Assembly: GCA_027482225.1 (NCBI GenBank)
Contig: JAIXWD010000017.1
Location: 1-64,000 of the forward strand
DNA: 64,000 nt
From: Bacteroidota bacterium
GTDB lineage: Bacteria; Bacteroidota; Bacteroidia; UKL13-3
Direction: 5' to 3'
Below the pieces are notes generated by a model, which was given only the letters and a program-made list of their open reading frames with translations, was not told the DNA's origin and ran no database searches. Below are positions 17,905 to 27,625 of the stretch, piece by piece. The position numbers and the translations under genes were made by a program. Each line of letters begins with the position of its first letter. Position 1 is the first letter of the stretch.

Positions 17905-18885
17905 CTAACCCAACTGGTAATATACTGCCAGGCCAAGCAGGGTAAAAAACAAGAACTCTTTAATTAAAAATCGTTTATCGCTTATAAAATAATAGGCAAC
18001 TATAATACTGGTTGGAACGCTTAGGTATACAAGTGCATAAATGTAATTTACGTTTTCAAAAAACAATCCTGCTATACCAATAAACAGCATCAAATAAATA
18101 CTTTGAATAATCCTTCGGGTATTTACTTTGTTACGAAAAAAGTTCTGTTGTAGATTAAAAACAGAGATGGCTACAACTGGTAAAACAATAACCCAGGGTA
18201 ATAAACGCACCCAATTTGTTTCTATTGTTTTTAGTTGTTTATACTCAAAGCTTTGAACAATATAAAGCAACAGTTCATCGTACCTATTGGTTACATAAAA
18301 GTAAATTCCTGTAAAGTATAGCGGCATACAGATACCCAAAATAGATATAACCAAATAACGCAAATTAAATGAGGTAAAAATAATTACACTAATTAAAATA
18401 AAGGGCAAAAACAACCACAAATCGTAATTAAAAAGAATGCCAACACCAAGGTATAAACCAGCATCCAGCACAACCAACAATGGGTTTTTTGATTCGTACA
18501 AGTAGCAAATTCGTTGTAACAACAAAAGAACAAAGGTGTTGGATATAAGCTGAGGAGTTAGTTCGGTTTGTTGTATAAATAAGCTGTTAAGCAAAACATA
18601 AAACAAGCCAGGCATAAAAGTATCTTTATACAAAATGCTTTGTGACGAAACTATGTAATTAATAAAAATAGCCTGTAAATAAACCAGCACGGTGGCAATT
18701 ATAAAACTCCATAAATAAGCATTAGGTAAAGCAGAAATAAAACCAAACGCCAAGCGTGCAAAAGGGGCATTTTGAATAAAATCATACTTGGGCATTGCTG
18801 TAAAAGCGGGTACGCGAAGTAACACGGTTAGAACAAACAGCATGATACCAGCCAATAAAGTTTTCTGTCTAAATAAGTTTAACAC
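17905..18885 (-). CDS. Multi-pass membrane protein, DUF6427-like
   Basis: A 326-residue integral membrane protein with about nine to eleven hydrophobic spans, including segments near residues 12-30, 52-75, 88-105, 140-180 and 280-325. Length and the N-terminal pattern MLNLFRQKTLLAGIMLF resemble the Bacteroidota DUF6427 family, found near cell-envelope or lipoprotein genes; the family assignment is from memory and moderate. No catalytic motif is visible. Loops contain several Asn/Tyr-rich turns, as in glycosyltransferase-C like proteins, but the diagnostic acidic pair in the first loop is not obvious. Confidence 0.65.
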   Translation of the reverse strand: MLNLFRQKTLLAGIMLFVLTVLLRVPAFTAMPKYDFIQNAPFARLAFGFISALPNAYLWSFIIATVLVYLQAIFINYIVSSQSILYKDTFMPGLFYVLLNSLFIQQTELTPQLISNTFVLLLLQRICYLYESKNPLLVVLDAGLYLGVGILFNYDLWLFLPFILISVIIFTSFNLRYLVISILGICMPLYFTGIYFYVTNRYDELLLYIVQSFEYKQLKTIETNWVRLLPWVIVLPVVAISVFNLQQNFFRNKVNTRRIIQSIYLMLFIGIAGLFFENVNYIYALVYLSVPTSIIVAYYFISDKRFLIKEFLFFTLLGLAVYYQLG

Positions 18886-19021
18886 GTATTATAATTTACG
18901 TTGCAAAATATGTTAAATGTAAGCATTAATCATAATGGTATATAAAAAATGTAACGCAGCGCAATAGCTGATTTACTGTTATAATTACTATGTTTTAACG
19001 CAATTTATTATTGATTATAAC

Positions 19022-20488
19022 CTAAAAGTTTAACCTCATTAAACAAAACCGATGGTCTTTTGATGTAGGAATAATAATGGATCTTGATGAAACCTGACGA
19101 GACTCGGGTGGCATTATGGTTACAAAATAACTCATTGATTTAATCAGCACCTTGCTTTCTACCTCACCATTTGAAGCAATGGTGGCCAACATAACATCAC
19201 CTTCATTCACCACATCTACATTGTATACAATACCAATTTTATCATTACTTAAGGTGGTTACAAACGAGGAGTAATAACCACCATCGTTCATACTCGATTG
19301 TGTTTTTTTAATAAAATGACGGAAGCGCTCACTTCCATCAGCGTTTATAGCAATAATCACAATTTCATCATAATTAAAAACGGTTTTATAACTGGTTTGG
19401 GGAAATCCATTTAAATTATAGGTGTAAGATTGTTTGGTTTCGTAGTATTTTTCTGCAATGATGGTGCATCCACCATCACTATTGGGAATAATTCTTCTAA
19501 CATATAAATCGGTTAAAACAGGGTTGCGTTCGTTTTGCATGGTACCTGCAATTTTGCTGCTAAAGCTTAAATCAATTTGGTCAAATCGTTTCACTGTCAT
19601 TTCTGCCAATGCGGTGTTGAGTTTAAAGTAAACGGTTCCCAATGCCTTATTATCTGATTTGTCGCTATAAAAACCTGCAACATTTACTGTTTTAGCATAA
19701 TTGTTTACCACCAAAGAAAGATCGTTTACAAAAACAGAATCTTTGTTAATAGCAAATTCTAACATGTTGTCATTTGCCGTAAAGTAAGCATATAGAAAGT
19801 AATTTCTTGGCCTATAATCTCTTGGTTTTCTTCCCTCTTTAGGAAAATCAATTAGGGCAAATGCATTTCCCTCATTATCGCATTCCATGTGGCTAACAAA
19901 AACATCATCAGCTGCATAATCTAGGCCAAACCTCCGTGTATATTTAGCACCTAATGTTGCATCAAATCCAAAAATATTGAGTATGCTTTTATTTTTATCG
20001 CTGCCTTGTGTTACAAATAAAATGGCGTAGTTTTTTTTATCTGTTGATGACCGAATAAATATTCTTTTATCAGGGCTTAAGCTTCCATCAACGGATATTA
20101 ATGTTTTTGTGCTAACCAGATTGATGTTGTTATCAATTTGCTGAAGCTGAATTTCAACTTTACCTGGAATGTTTTTTAGCGAGTTAAACTGAAACAATCC
20201 ATCATCGTGAACGATTACACGCTCTAACCAAGCACTTTCTGGCTGTGGCAAATCTTTGGTAAAATCAAGAGCCAGGTTATTTTTATATTTTTCTATTTGA
20301 ATATCGCGCCTAAAATCGCTGTTGCGAGCTCGTGCCAAAAATATGCCAGAGGTGTTTTCGCCCAAAACCTGCGTGTAGTTATACTTGGCTTTGGTTTTTT
20401 GTTGGTTGCCCCACTCAACTGTTTGAGCTTTAATTGGTACAACGCTCAGAAGCATTAAAAAGAAAAGCGTGAGCAAATGGTTTTTCAT
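19022..20488 (-). CDS. Secreted protein of unknown function, beta-rich
   Basis: A 488-residue exported protein. I chose ATG 20486-20488 (MKNHLLTLFFLML) because it gives a signal peptide ending IKAQ; the longer frame adds nine unlikely residues. The mature part has many short amphipathic strands separated by Asp/Asn turns and repeated IxADGSE-like turns (IAINADGSERFRHF, ATIASNGEVES), suggesting a beta-propeller-like fold. No known catalytic motif or T9SS C-terminal domain is seen. It starts about 40 bases after the EnvC-like gene on the same strand, so it is probably the last gene of that operon. Confidence 0.7.
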   Translation of the reverse strand: MKNHLLTLFFLMLLSVVPIKAQTVEWGNQQKTKAKYNYTQVLGENTSGIFLARARNSDFRRDIQIEKYKNNLALDFTKDLPQPESAWLERVIVHDDGLFQFNSLKNIPGKVEIQLQQIDNNINLVSTKTLISVDGSLSPDKRIFIRSSTDKKNYAILFVTQGSDKNKSILNIFGFDATLGAKYTRRFGLDYAADDVFVSHMECDNEGNAFALIDFPKEGRKPRDYRPRNYFLYAYFTANDNMLEFAINKDSVFVNDLSLVVNNYAKTVNVAGFYSDKSDNKALGTVYFKLNTALAEMTVKRFDQIDLSFSSKIAGTMQNERNPVLTDLYVRRIIPNSDGGCTIIAEKYYETKQSYTYNLNGFPQTSYKTVFNYDEIVIIAINADGSERFRHFIKKTQSSMNDGGYYSSFVTTLSNDKIGIVYNVDVVNEGDVMLATIASNGEVESKVLIKSMSYFVTIMPPESRQVSSRSIIIPTSKDHRFCLMRLNF

Positions 20489-20524
20489 ACTAGTGCAAGT
20501 TAATAAGCTGGTCACACATTTGTA

Positions 20525-21835
20525 TTAATTCTTTAACCATAATTCAGGGTTTTGTTTTTCCTGAACTTTCCAAATCTCAAAATGCACTTCGGTTTCGTCA
20601 TCATCATTAGTTAAAACATTTCCAATTGTTTCTCGTGTATCAACTGATTGGCCTTCTTTAACGTTAACCGATGCTAATTTAGCGTATGCGGTGTAATATT
20701 TACCGTGGCTAATCAATACAATTTTTCCCATACCCGGTATTGAGAATATTGATTTCACAGTTCCTTTAAATACGCTTCTTACTGGGCTTCCCGGTTGGGT
20801 TTGTATATCAACTCCATTGTTATTTATCATTACCCCTTTAAGGGTAGGGTGGGCGTGTGTGCCAAACCTTTCCGCCAATGTGCCTCTTTCTACAGGCCAA
20901 GGCAGGGCGTTTTTGTTGCTTTCAAAATCGTTAGATAAACGTTGCGCTTCAGGTGTTAAATACATATCACCCGATGCCGTTTTGGGTTTATTGGCCTCGG
21001 TTGTTTTGGGCTTGGTAACACCTGCAGTTGTTTTAGGGTTGGTTGTTCCTTCTCGCTTTCTTGATTCTTCTTCTTTTTTACGTGCAGCTGCAATTTCTTT
21101 CTGAATTAAATCTGCAATGGCATCGTTTAATTTACGTGCAGCTCTTTCATTCTCGGCTAAAGTCCTTCGTAGTTCTTTTTCACGCTCTTGCAGTTTAACC
21201 AATACGGCACTTTCTTCTTTTTTATCAACCTCAAGTTCTTTTTTCTCCGACTCTTTTAAAACGATTAATCCTTGTTTTTCTCGTTTTGCGGCAATAATTT
21301 CATTAAGTTCTTGTATAATTTGTTGTTGGGTATGAAGTATCAATTCTGCCTGGTGTTTGCGGAAGTCGCCCAGTTGATTCAGGTATTGTATACGCTTAAT
21401 AGCCTGATTAAAACTCTGTGCTGCAAAAACAAACATCACCTTATCATATACATTGCGCTGTTTGTAGGCGCCTAATAGGCTTTTTCCATAATCTTGTTTA
21501 AGACGTGTAATGTCATCACGTAAGTTGCTTATTATCACTTGCTGCTCAACAATTTGTTTTTCAAGCATAGCAATTTCATCAGCAACGGTATTTATTACCT
21601 TTTCTCGGTTTTCTATTTGCCTACTAATTACTTGTAAATCGGCCAGTGTTTTGTTCTGTTTTTTGCGCGTTTCTTCTAATACCTTTTTGGTGTCTTGAAT
21701 TTTCTTAACGAGTTCTTTACGCTGATTTTCTAATGCTTTACGCTGGTTAACATAGTTTCCTTGTTGTCCGTTTACACCAACAACCAATAGGCTTAAAATA
21801 AGTAAAAATAATGTTTTATGGTTTAACCACTTCAT
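20525..21835 (-). CDS. Murein hydrolase activator, EnvC-like (degenerate LytM/M23 domain)
   Basis: A 436-residue periplasmic protein starting at ATG 21833-21835 with a signal peptide ending VNGQ. Residues about 25-255 form a long coiled coil (RKALENQRKELVKKIQD onward), then a Lys/Thr/Pro linker, then a C-terminal M23/LytM domain (about 320-436). The zinc ligands are degenerate: the HxGxDI motif reads NNGVDI, and the HxH motif reads EVH. This matches EnvC and similar activators, which do not cut peptidoglycan themselves but switch on amidases at division sites. The start lies inside the end of the DUF4292 gene (20-base overlap), indicating tight co-expression. Confidence 0.88.
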   Translation of the reverse strand: MKWLNHKTLFLLILSLLVVGVNGQQGNYVNQRKALENQRKELVKKIQDTKKVLEETRKKQNKTLADLQVISRQIENREKVINTVADEIAMLEKQIVEQQVIISNLRDDITRLKQDYGKSLLGAYKQRNVYDKVMFVFAAQSFNQAIKRIQYLNQLGDFRKHQAELILHTQQQIIQELNEIIAAKREKQGLIVLKESEKKELEVDKKEESAVLVKLQEREKELRRTLAENERAARKLNDAIADLIQKEIAAARKKEEESRKREGTTNPKTTAGVTKPKTTEANKPKTASGDMYLTPEAQRLSNDFESNKNALPWPVERGTLAERFGTHAHPTLKGVMINNNGVDIQTQPGSPVRSVFKGTVKSIFSIPGMGKIVLISHGKYYTAYAKLASVNVKEGQSVDTRETIGNVLTNDDDETEVHFEIWKVQEKQNPELWLKN

Positions 21836-22607
21836 ACCCCGATGGAACTGTAAATTGTATCTCGCGTTTTTTAGTAAACACAAAGTTGCTCAGTTCAAAG
21901 GTACATTCTAAATTTTTTTCTGCCCGTATGTTAATATTCATGGCATTTGGGTACACATTTTGGTCAAACGCAATGTAATTAGGGTAGGTAATATTAAGTT
22001 GACGCGATTGATTTTGCTCTTCAATTAAAGTACGATTTACCTTGTAGTTAGCGTTATAAAAGGTGGTTTGTTTTTGTGTGTTTATGATTGTTGATACCGA
22101 TATGGCACCCAATATAGTGTCTACTACACTTTTTTGTACACTGTTATTAAAAACGGTATTTCCAATAATTAAATTTTGAAGATTATTTAGTTTTAATGGC
22201 ACATTGCTTAGGCGTTGTATGTAATCAAAATTAGTTGCAATGCATTTGCGATGAAGTCTATCAAGAATTTTAACACTGTCTTGAGTAATCATAATGCGAG
22301 CAACCTCAATACCCAAAACAGCGGTTACGCTCATCCATATGTATTGGTCTTTTTCCATCATAAGGTTAATGTCTAACTCAACCTTTTGATTGTCGTCTTT
22401 ATAATTTACTTTGGCTCTGCATTGGTAAAACGCAAAGGAATTTAAATTGGCATCAATGTTATTTAGAACAACCTCTGTAGGGGTTGGTCCCTGTTGTGGC
22501 AAATTGGTTTTAACAGGCAACGCGCTTGCACTTTTTTTGCTTTTACAACCAATAGCAGTACCCGTTACTAGCAATAAACCCAATGCCCAAAACAAATTTT
22601 TACTCAT
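21816..22607 (-). CDS. DUF4292 outer-envelope lipoprotein
   Basis: A 263-residue protein. The start at MSKNLFWALG gives a type II signal peptide ending TAIGC (Cys about 21), a convincing lipobox. The mature domain matches DUF4292: INLMMEKDQYIWMSVTA, a block reading IMITQDSVKILDRLHRK, and a C-terminal LNITYPNYIAFDQNVYP strand. The fold is related to LolA/LolB-like lipoprotein carriers, so a role in lipoprotein or lipid handling is plausible but inferred. Its start overlaps the TPR gene by 8 bases and its end overlaps the EnvC-like gene, a gene order I believe is conserved in Bacteroidota. Confidence 0.85.
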   Translation of the reverse strand: MSKNLFWALGLLLVTGTAIGCKSKKSASALPVKTNLPQQGPTPTEVVLNNIDANLNSFAFYQCRAKVNYKDDNQKVELDINLMMEKDQYIWMSVTAVLGIEVARIMITQDSVKILDRLHRKCIATNFDYIQRLSNVPLKLNNLQNLIIGNTVFNNSVQKSVVDTILGAISVSTIINTQKQTTFYNANYKVNRTLIEEQNQSRQLNITYPNYIAFDQNVYPNAMNINIRAEKNLECTFELSNFVFTKKREIQFTVPSGYEVVKP

Positions 22608-24339
22608 ACCACTTTTTATCCTTAATTTTTTTGTCAATTATTTTGTTCTCCGCTCCATAATCGCGCGCTTTTATCCATTGTTCAACGGCCTTATTTATTT
22701 CACCTAAAAAAAACAACACATCACCATAATGGTCTAATACCTCTGCATTTTTTGGTGATAGCTCAATAGATTTTTCTATTTGTACTTTGGCCTCGGTGTA
22801 TTTTTTCTGCATAAATAAAATCCATCCGTAGGTATCGTAATAAGATGCATTTTCTGCTTCAAGTTCAATGGTTCGCAGGCTCATTTCTGCAGCTCTTGTT
22901 AAGTTGGTTTTGCGTAAACTTAAAAAATAAGCATAATTATTTAATGCATAGGTGTTGTTTCTGTCTATTTTTAATGCAGCTTCAAACGCACTATCACTTG
23001 TGTTGTATTGTTTTAAAAAGTGTGCCGCATCTCCAATAGAAACATACAACTGAATTTTAATTTCTGATTGTCCTTCGCTCAACTCAATTCCCCTAAGCGC
23101 CATGTCAATAGCAGCTTGATACTGTTTTAATTGTTGAGCTGCAAAGGTGTAATACGCATAAAAAAGCGCCTCATTAGGAAACATTTCAATTGCTCGATCG
23201 CAATCTTTTGTCATTTGCTGGTTATCGCGCAGTTCGCTGCTGCACAAAACCATTTGTCGCCAAATGCTGTAGTTTCCGGGTTCTATAATTGCTGCTTTTT
23301 CGTATTGTTCGTGTGCCTCTTTGTATTTGGTATCTTGAGTATATAAATCGCCTAAAAGCATCCATACAGCAGCTTCATCAGCATTTGATTGTGTAAGCGC
23401 TTCGGCTAATTGGTAGTTTTTACTTTTTTGCTCATTACCAAACTGGTTGCTAGATATCACCTCAACACAAGTACGTAATTTCGATTTTACATCCAATGTA
23501 TTACTTCTGGCGGCAGCCAGGGTGTAGTTAAACCACTCGGCATAGTTTTTCTTATTTCTATAATCATCTGCTAAAGCCAGAAGTGCATATCCATTATCAG
23601 GCTCAATGGTTAATATTTTTCTGTAAAGTCCATTTGCTTTTTCCTCTTTACCATTAGATAAATAGATATCAGCCAATTGACCTATATATTTTGTATTAAG
23701 AGGGTAAGCTGATGTTAGTTTTTCAGCTTCTTTAACTGCTTTATCTACTTTATTTTGAGCCAAAAAAATACTCTGTTTCTGTTTAACTATATCCTCATTT
23801 AACCCAATTGCTCTTTCGGCCTCCGTAAGAAGTTTTAATGCGTTGTTTAATTCACGAGCCATTACATACATGTATGTTGCATCATACAAATAGGATAACG
23901 TATTTGGGTGTTTTCTATAAAGTACAGCGTATAAATCGCCTGCTTTTTTGTATTGTTTTTGGGTTTTGTATACTTCGCCCAATAGTTTGTTGTACCATGG
24001 GTTTTCCGGATTTAACTTTACAGCTTTTAACGCATATCTTTCTGCATCAATTAGCAAGTTTTTTTGCAAATAAATTTGTGCAGTTATAAAGTTTAAAGCA
24101 CCATTTTCTGCATCAATTAATTCTGCTTGTTTAATCTCTTTTAATGCATCATCAGGTTGTTTAACCATCAAAAATTTATTGGCATTTATAAAATGATGAT
24201 CAAATTTTATTCGTTGCTCTTCTGTTAATTTAGCATTACTTTTTTGAGCATAAACTAATTGTATTGATGTTGACAACATCAATACAATTAACATGAGTAC
24301 ACGTTTTGTGTAATTATATAACCGTGGTGTAATCCCCAA
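22600..24339 (-). CDS. Exported tetratricopeptide repeat protein
   Basis: A 579-residue TPR protein. The TTG start at 24339 supplies a basic n-region (TKRVL) before the hydrophobic core and the VYAQ cleavage site; ATG 24292-24294 is an alternative with a shorter leader. Nearly the whole mature protein consists of 34-residue TPR units (for example AERYALKAVKLNPENPWYNKL, about 12-14 copies). Such proteins act as scaffolds in envelope assembly. It overlaps the nucleotidyltransferase gene by 26 bases and the DUF4292 gene by 8, inside one operon. Confidence 0.85.
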   Translation of the reverse strand: MGITPRLYNYTKRVLMLIVLMLSTSIQLVYAQKSNAKLTEEQRIKFDHHFINANKFLMVKQPDDALKEIKQAELIDAENGALNFITAQIYLQKNLLIDAERYALKAVKLNPENPWYNKLLGEVYKTQKQYKKAGDLYAVLYRKHPNTLSYLYDATYMYVMARELNNALKLLTEAERAIGLNEDIVKQKQSIFLAQNKVDKAVKEAEKLTSAYPLNTKYIGQLADIYLSNGKEEKANGLYRKILTIEPDNGYALLALADDYRNKKNYAEWFNYTLAAARSNTLDVKSKLRTCVEVISSNQFGNEQKSKNYQLAEALTQSNADEAAVWMLLGDLYTQDTKYKEAHEQYEKAAIIEPGNYSIWRQMVLCSSELRDNQQMTKDCDRAIEMFPNEALFYAYYTFAAQQLKQYQAAIDMALRGIELSEGQSEIKIQLYVSIGDAAHFLKQYNTSDSAFEAALKIDRNNTYALNNYAYFLSLRKTNLTRAAEMSLRTIELEAENASYYDTYGWILFMQKKYTEAKVQIEKSIELSPKNAEVLDHYGDVLFFLGEINKAVEQWIKARDYGAENKIIDKKIKDKKWYE

Positions 24340-25324
24340 TACTTAGGTCTTTTTGTTCGCCTTGATATTCAACGTGGCTGCCCAACATGGCATTGTTTAT
24401 CACAGCATTTTTAATTTTGGTATTATTTTGAATGATGCTGTTTTCTACAACACTTCTTTCAATTACACAACCTTCGCCAATAGATGCGTATGGTCCAACA
24501 ACAGCGTTTTTTATTGTAACATTCTTACCAATTAAACTTGGTTGAATTATTTGTGAATTAATAATGTTTGAGGTTTCATCAACCATTTTTATGCCTTCAT
24601 CATGCATGTGTTGTAACACACGTGAGTTGGTATAAACTGTCGAGTTTTTATTGCCACAATCTAACCATTCTTCCACCTTTCCAGTCTCAAACTTTAAGCC
24701 CTTTGCTTTCATGTTTTCGAGCGCGTTGGTTAGTTGGTATTCGCCCTTTTCTTTAACGTTGTTATCCAGCAGGTATTGCAATTCATTGCGTAAATTAACA
24801 CCATCTGCAAAGTAATAAATACCGATAATTGCAAGGTTACTAACAAAAGTAGTTGGCTTCTCTATAAAATCAGTAATTACTCCGCTAGCATCTAACTTTA
24901 CCACACCAAATTGGCTTGGATCTTCAATTTGTTGTACCCAAATTATACCGTCTTTGCTTCGGTCAAGTTTAAATCCAGCCTTAAATAAAGTATCTGCAAA
25001 TACAATTAAAACATTCCCATCTAAAGCTTCTTTGGCGCACATAATGGCATGTGCAGTGCCTAATGCTTCGGTTTGATAATGTATGGATCCCTTAGCACCA
25101 AGCTTAGCAGCAACTTCAATCAAACGTTCTTCGGCCACCTTACCAAAGCTTGGATGTATAATGTATGCAACCTCTTCTATACCTTCTCCACAAACATCTT
25201 TTAGGTCTTCAATAATTTTTTGTACAATTGGTTTTCCTGCAACAGGAATTAATGGTTTCGGAACGGTTAGGGTATGTGGCCTCATTCGTTTGCCCATACC
25301 AGCCATTGGTACTATTATTTTCAT
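24314..25324 (-). CDS. Sugar-1-phosphate nucleotidyltransferase
   Basis: A 336-residue enzyme of the GlmU/RmlA type that joins a sugar-1-phosphate to an NTP. The N-terminal motif GMGKRMRPHTLTVPKPLIPV is the nucleotide-binding GxGxRxxPxT...PK signature. A second block reads LIVFADTLF, and EKP and DCGN (in WLDCGNKN) follow as expected. Residues about 260-330 form a left-handed beta-helix of hexapeptide repeats (IIQPSLIGKNVTIKNAV). Which sugar is activated is not visible; dTDP-glucose or UDP-GlcNAc are the usual options. First gene of the leftward run into the envelope operon. Confidence 0.9.
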   Translation of the reverse strand: MKIIVPMAGMGKRMRPHTLTVPKPLIPVAGKPIVQKIIEDLKDVCGEGIEEVAYIIHPSFGKVAEERLIEVAAKLGAKGSIHYQTEALGTAHAIMCAKEALDGNVLIVFADTLFKAGFKLDRSKDGIIWVQQIEDPSQFGVVKLDASGVITDFIEKPTTFVSNLAIIGIYYFADGVNLRNELQYLLDNNVKEKGEYQLTNALENMKAKGLKFETGKVEEWLDCGNKNSTVYTNSRVLQHMHDEGIKMVDETSNIINSQIIQPSLIGKNVTIKNAVVGPYASIGEGCVIERSVVENSIIQNNTKIKNAVINNAMLGSHVEYQGEQKDLSIGDYTTVI

Positions 25325-25440
25325 ATTTTATAGGAGTAGTATTCACTACTTTTTATCGTTTAGGTTTATTACTTATTCTGATATTAATCTTAATATTTTC
25401 CAATTTCGCCTCTGGCTCATTATACTATTATTAAGTGTTG

Positions 25441-25872
25441 TTATTTTCCTGTACTGCCATATCCGCCTATACCACGCTCTGTTGTTCCAAGCTCTTCAAC
25501 AACCTGCCATGTAGCCGTTTCGTGTTTAGATATAATCATTTGTGCTATGCGCTCGCCATGTTTTATTTCAACACTTTCGTTGCCTAAATTAATTAACAAC
25601 ACTTTAATTTCACCCCTATAATCTGCATCTATTGTGCCTGGTGAATTAAGCACGGTAATGCCGTGTTTATGTGCCAAACCGCTTCGTGGCCTTATTTGTG
25701 CTTCGAAACCAATAGGCAATTCTATAAACAACCCTGTTGGAATTAATTTACGTTGCATTGGAGCAAGTAAAATTGTTTCCTCTAAGTTAGCGCGTAAATC
25801 CATTCCCGCTGCATGTGATGTTTCGTATGCTGGTAAAGGATGTTCCGATTTATTAATGATGTTGATTTGCAT
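25441..25872 (-). CDS. dut: dUTP diphosphatase
   Basis: Homotrimeric dUTPase, 143 residues, hydrolysing dUTP to dUMP to keep uracil out of DNA and supply thymidylate synthesis. All five motifs are visible: AAGMDLRA (1), PRSGLA (2), [12 protein letters not shown] (3), GERIAQMI (4) and the P-loop-like [10 protein letters not shown] at the C-terminus (5). It starts about 115 bases upstream of the nucleotidyltransferase on the same strand. Confidence 0.97.
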   Translation of the reverse strand: MQINIINKSEHPLPAYETSHAAGMDLRANLEETILLAPMQRKLIPTGLFIELPIGFEAQIRPRSGLAHKHGITVLNSPGTIDADYRGEIKVLLINLGNESVEIKHGERIAQMIISKHETATWQVVEELGTTERGIGGYGSTGK

Positions 25873-26057
25873 TGCTTATAACCTTACGAAAATAGTGTTT
25901 TTATTCTAAAATGGTAAGTTGTATCCGAGTATCTGTTTAAATGTTAATTGCTTTAGTATTTAATTAAAGAGAAACAAATTATGTATAAAAGTTCTTATTT
26001 CACTAACGTTTTATTATTCGTGTTTGTATTCATAAAAAAGCAAAACGTTTAATAAAT

Positions 26058-26092
26058 AAAACCGCGAAACACCAGATGTGATTCACGGTTTT
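26058..26092 (-). terminator. Likely intrinsic terminator after the glutathione peroxidase gene
   Basis: Arms AAAACCGCGAA (26058-26068) and TTCACGGTTTT (26082-26092) pair with a single C-A mismatch, loop 13 bases. Read leftward, the hairpin is followed by TTTATTTATT, a reasonable U-rich tail. It lies 28 bases after the end of the peroxidase gene. Confidence 0.65.
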
Positions 26093-26119
26093 AGAAAAGT
26101 GTATTTAGAAAAGTTTAAT

Positions 26120-26704
26120 TTATTTGTTGATGGCTGCAACCATTTCTTCACTTTCTGGTTTTACAGATGATGGAAAATATGATTGTAATTTTCCATTTTC
26201 ATCAATTAAAAATTTATTGAAGTTCCATTTTACTTCGTAATCACCAAGGTTGTTATTGCTTTTTTGGCATAACCATTGGTAAACGGGGTGTTGGTTTTTT
26301 CCTTTAACGTCAATTTTTTCAGTTAACGGGAAAGTTATACCAAAATTCTTTTTGCAAAAAGCACCAATCTCTTCTTCTGTACTAGATTCTTGTCCAGCAA
26401 ATTGGTTACAAGGAAACCCAATAACCACTAATTTGCCTTTATACTTTTCGCTTAACTTTTGCAAGCCATCGTATTGTTTTGTATATCCACACGCTGATGC
26501 AGTATTAACACACAATATTTTCTTGCCCTTATAATCAGCAAAGTTAATATTGCCCTTTCCGTCAAGGGTTTTAATTTTTAACTCGTAAAACGATTTTCCC
26601 ATGGGAGCGTGAACCACAGACTTAATTCTAAAAATAAAACTGTAAGCTAACATGCCTAGTGCCGCAATTGACGACAGAATTAATATTTTCTTTTTCATAT
26701 TCAT
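26120..26704 (-). CDS. Membrane-anchored glutathione peroxidase-like protein
   Basis: Thiol peroxidase of the GPx family with an N-terminal membrane anchor (residues about 5-22), followed by a stem and the catalytic domain. Motifs: NTASACGY with the peroxidatic Cys, the PCNQFAGQE block carrying Gln, and KWNFNKFLID with Trp and Asn of the tetrad. These non-selenium bacterial enzymes usually use thioredoxin and reduce lipid or alkyl peroxides. The start is taken at 26702-26704, where ATGA overlaps the ispH stop codon (translational coupling); ATG 26698 is an alternative. Placement after ispH, whose iron-sulphur centre is oxidation-sensitive, is suggestive only. Confidence 0.88.
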   Translation of the reverse strand: MNMKKKILILSSIAALGMLAYSFIFRIKSVVHAPMGKSFYELKIKTLDGKGNINFADYKGKKILCVNTASACGYTKQYDGLQKLSEKYKGKLVVIGFPCNQFAGQESSTEEEIGAFCKKNFGITFPLTEKIDVKGKNQHPVYQWLCQKSNNNLGDYEVKWNFNKFLIDENGKLQSYFPSSVKPESEEMVAAINK

Positions 26705-27543
26705 AAATTCAAAATAGCTTGTTGTACATCCTCCATTTGCCATTGCGGTGTTGATGTTGCGCCACAAATACCAATCTTATCTCCATCGTTAAACCACTTT
26801 TTATCTAAATCTTCTTTACAGCTTACAAAAAACGTATTAGGATTTTCTTCCTTGCATACGTCATGTAATACCTTGCCATTAGATGATTTTTTGCCAGCCA
26901 CAAACACCACTTTATCGTATCGTATTGCGAATTTTCTTAATTCACCATCCCGGTTACTCACTTGGCGACAAAGCGTATCATTAAAGTCAACCTCAACACC
27001 TTTACTTTCTAATAACCCTTTTAAAGCATAAAGGTTTTTAGTGCTTTTAGTGGTTTGACTATATAGTTGAACTTTTTTGGGCAACGTATATTGATCTAAT
27101 TCTTCAAATTTTTCAATTACAATGCCATCACCATTTGTTTGACCAATTAATCCGTCAACTTCTGCATGCCCATGCTTTCCGTATATGATAATTTGCTCCT
27201 CATCATTATAGGCTTCTCTTATTCGGTTTTGAAGCTTTAAAACTACTGGGCAACTCGCATCAACTAATTCTATATTATTGTCTAATGCCAATTTGTATGT
27301 TTCTGGCGGCTCGCCATGTGCGCGAATTAAAACTCGTTCGTTGCTCAAGGTTTTTAAAGTTTTGTGGTCAATTATTTTTAAACCCTTTTTTCGCAAACGT
27401 TCAACTTCTTCATCATTGTGTACAATATCACCAAGGCAGTACAAACTACCTGTTTCATCCAATATTTCTTCGGCCATGTGTATGGCATAAACTACACCAA
27501 AACAAAAGCCCGAGTTGTTGTCTATTTCTACGTTTACATTCAT
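26701..27543 (-). CDS. ispH: 4-hydroxy-3-methylbut-2-enyl diphosphate reductase
   Basis: Last enzyme of the MEP isoprenoid pathway, making IPP and DMAPP with a 4Fe-4S cluster. Length 280 residues from ATG 27541-27543. The three cluster cysteines are visible in GFCFGV (Cys 14), DASCPVV and GICGATSTP. Substrate-binding His residues are in LGDIVHNDEEV and GKHGHAEVDGL, with the catalytic Glu following the second His. dxs of the same pathway is in this window at 56.1-58.1 kb. The gene overlaps the peroxidase start by four bases (ATGA). Confidence 0.97.
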   Translation of the reverse strand: MNVNVEIDNNSGFCFGVVYAIHMAEEILDETGSLYCLGDIVHNDEEVERLRKKGLKIIDHKTLKTLSNERVLIRAHGEPPETYKLALDNNIELVDASCPVVLKLQNRIREAYNDEEQIIIYGKHGHAEVDGLIGQTNGDGIVIEKFEELDQYTLPKKVQLYSQTTKSTKNLYALKGLLESKGVEVDFNDTLCRQVSNRDGELRKFAIRYDKVVFVAGKKSSNGKVLHDVCKEENPNTFFVSCKEDLDKKWFNDGDKIGICGATSTPQWQMEDVQQAILNL

Positions 27544-27625
27544 AGCGGATACAAAATTAACCAATTAAACCACATAATTGTTTGCCTATTGTAAAACGTT
27601 TTGGGCAAACAGCTGTTAAACATAC

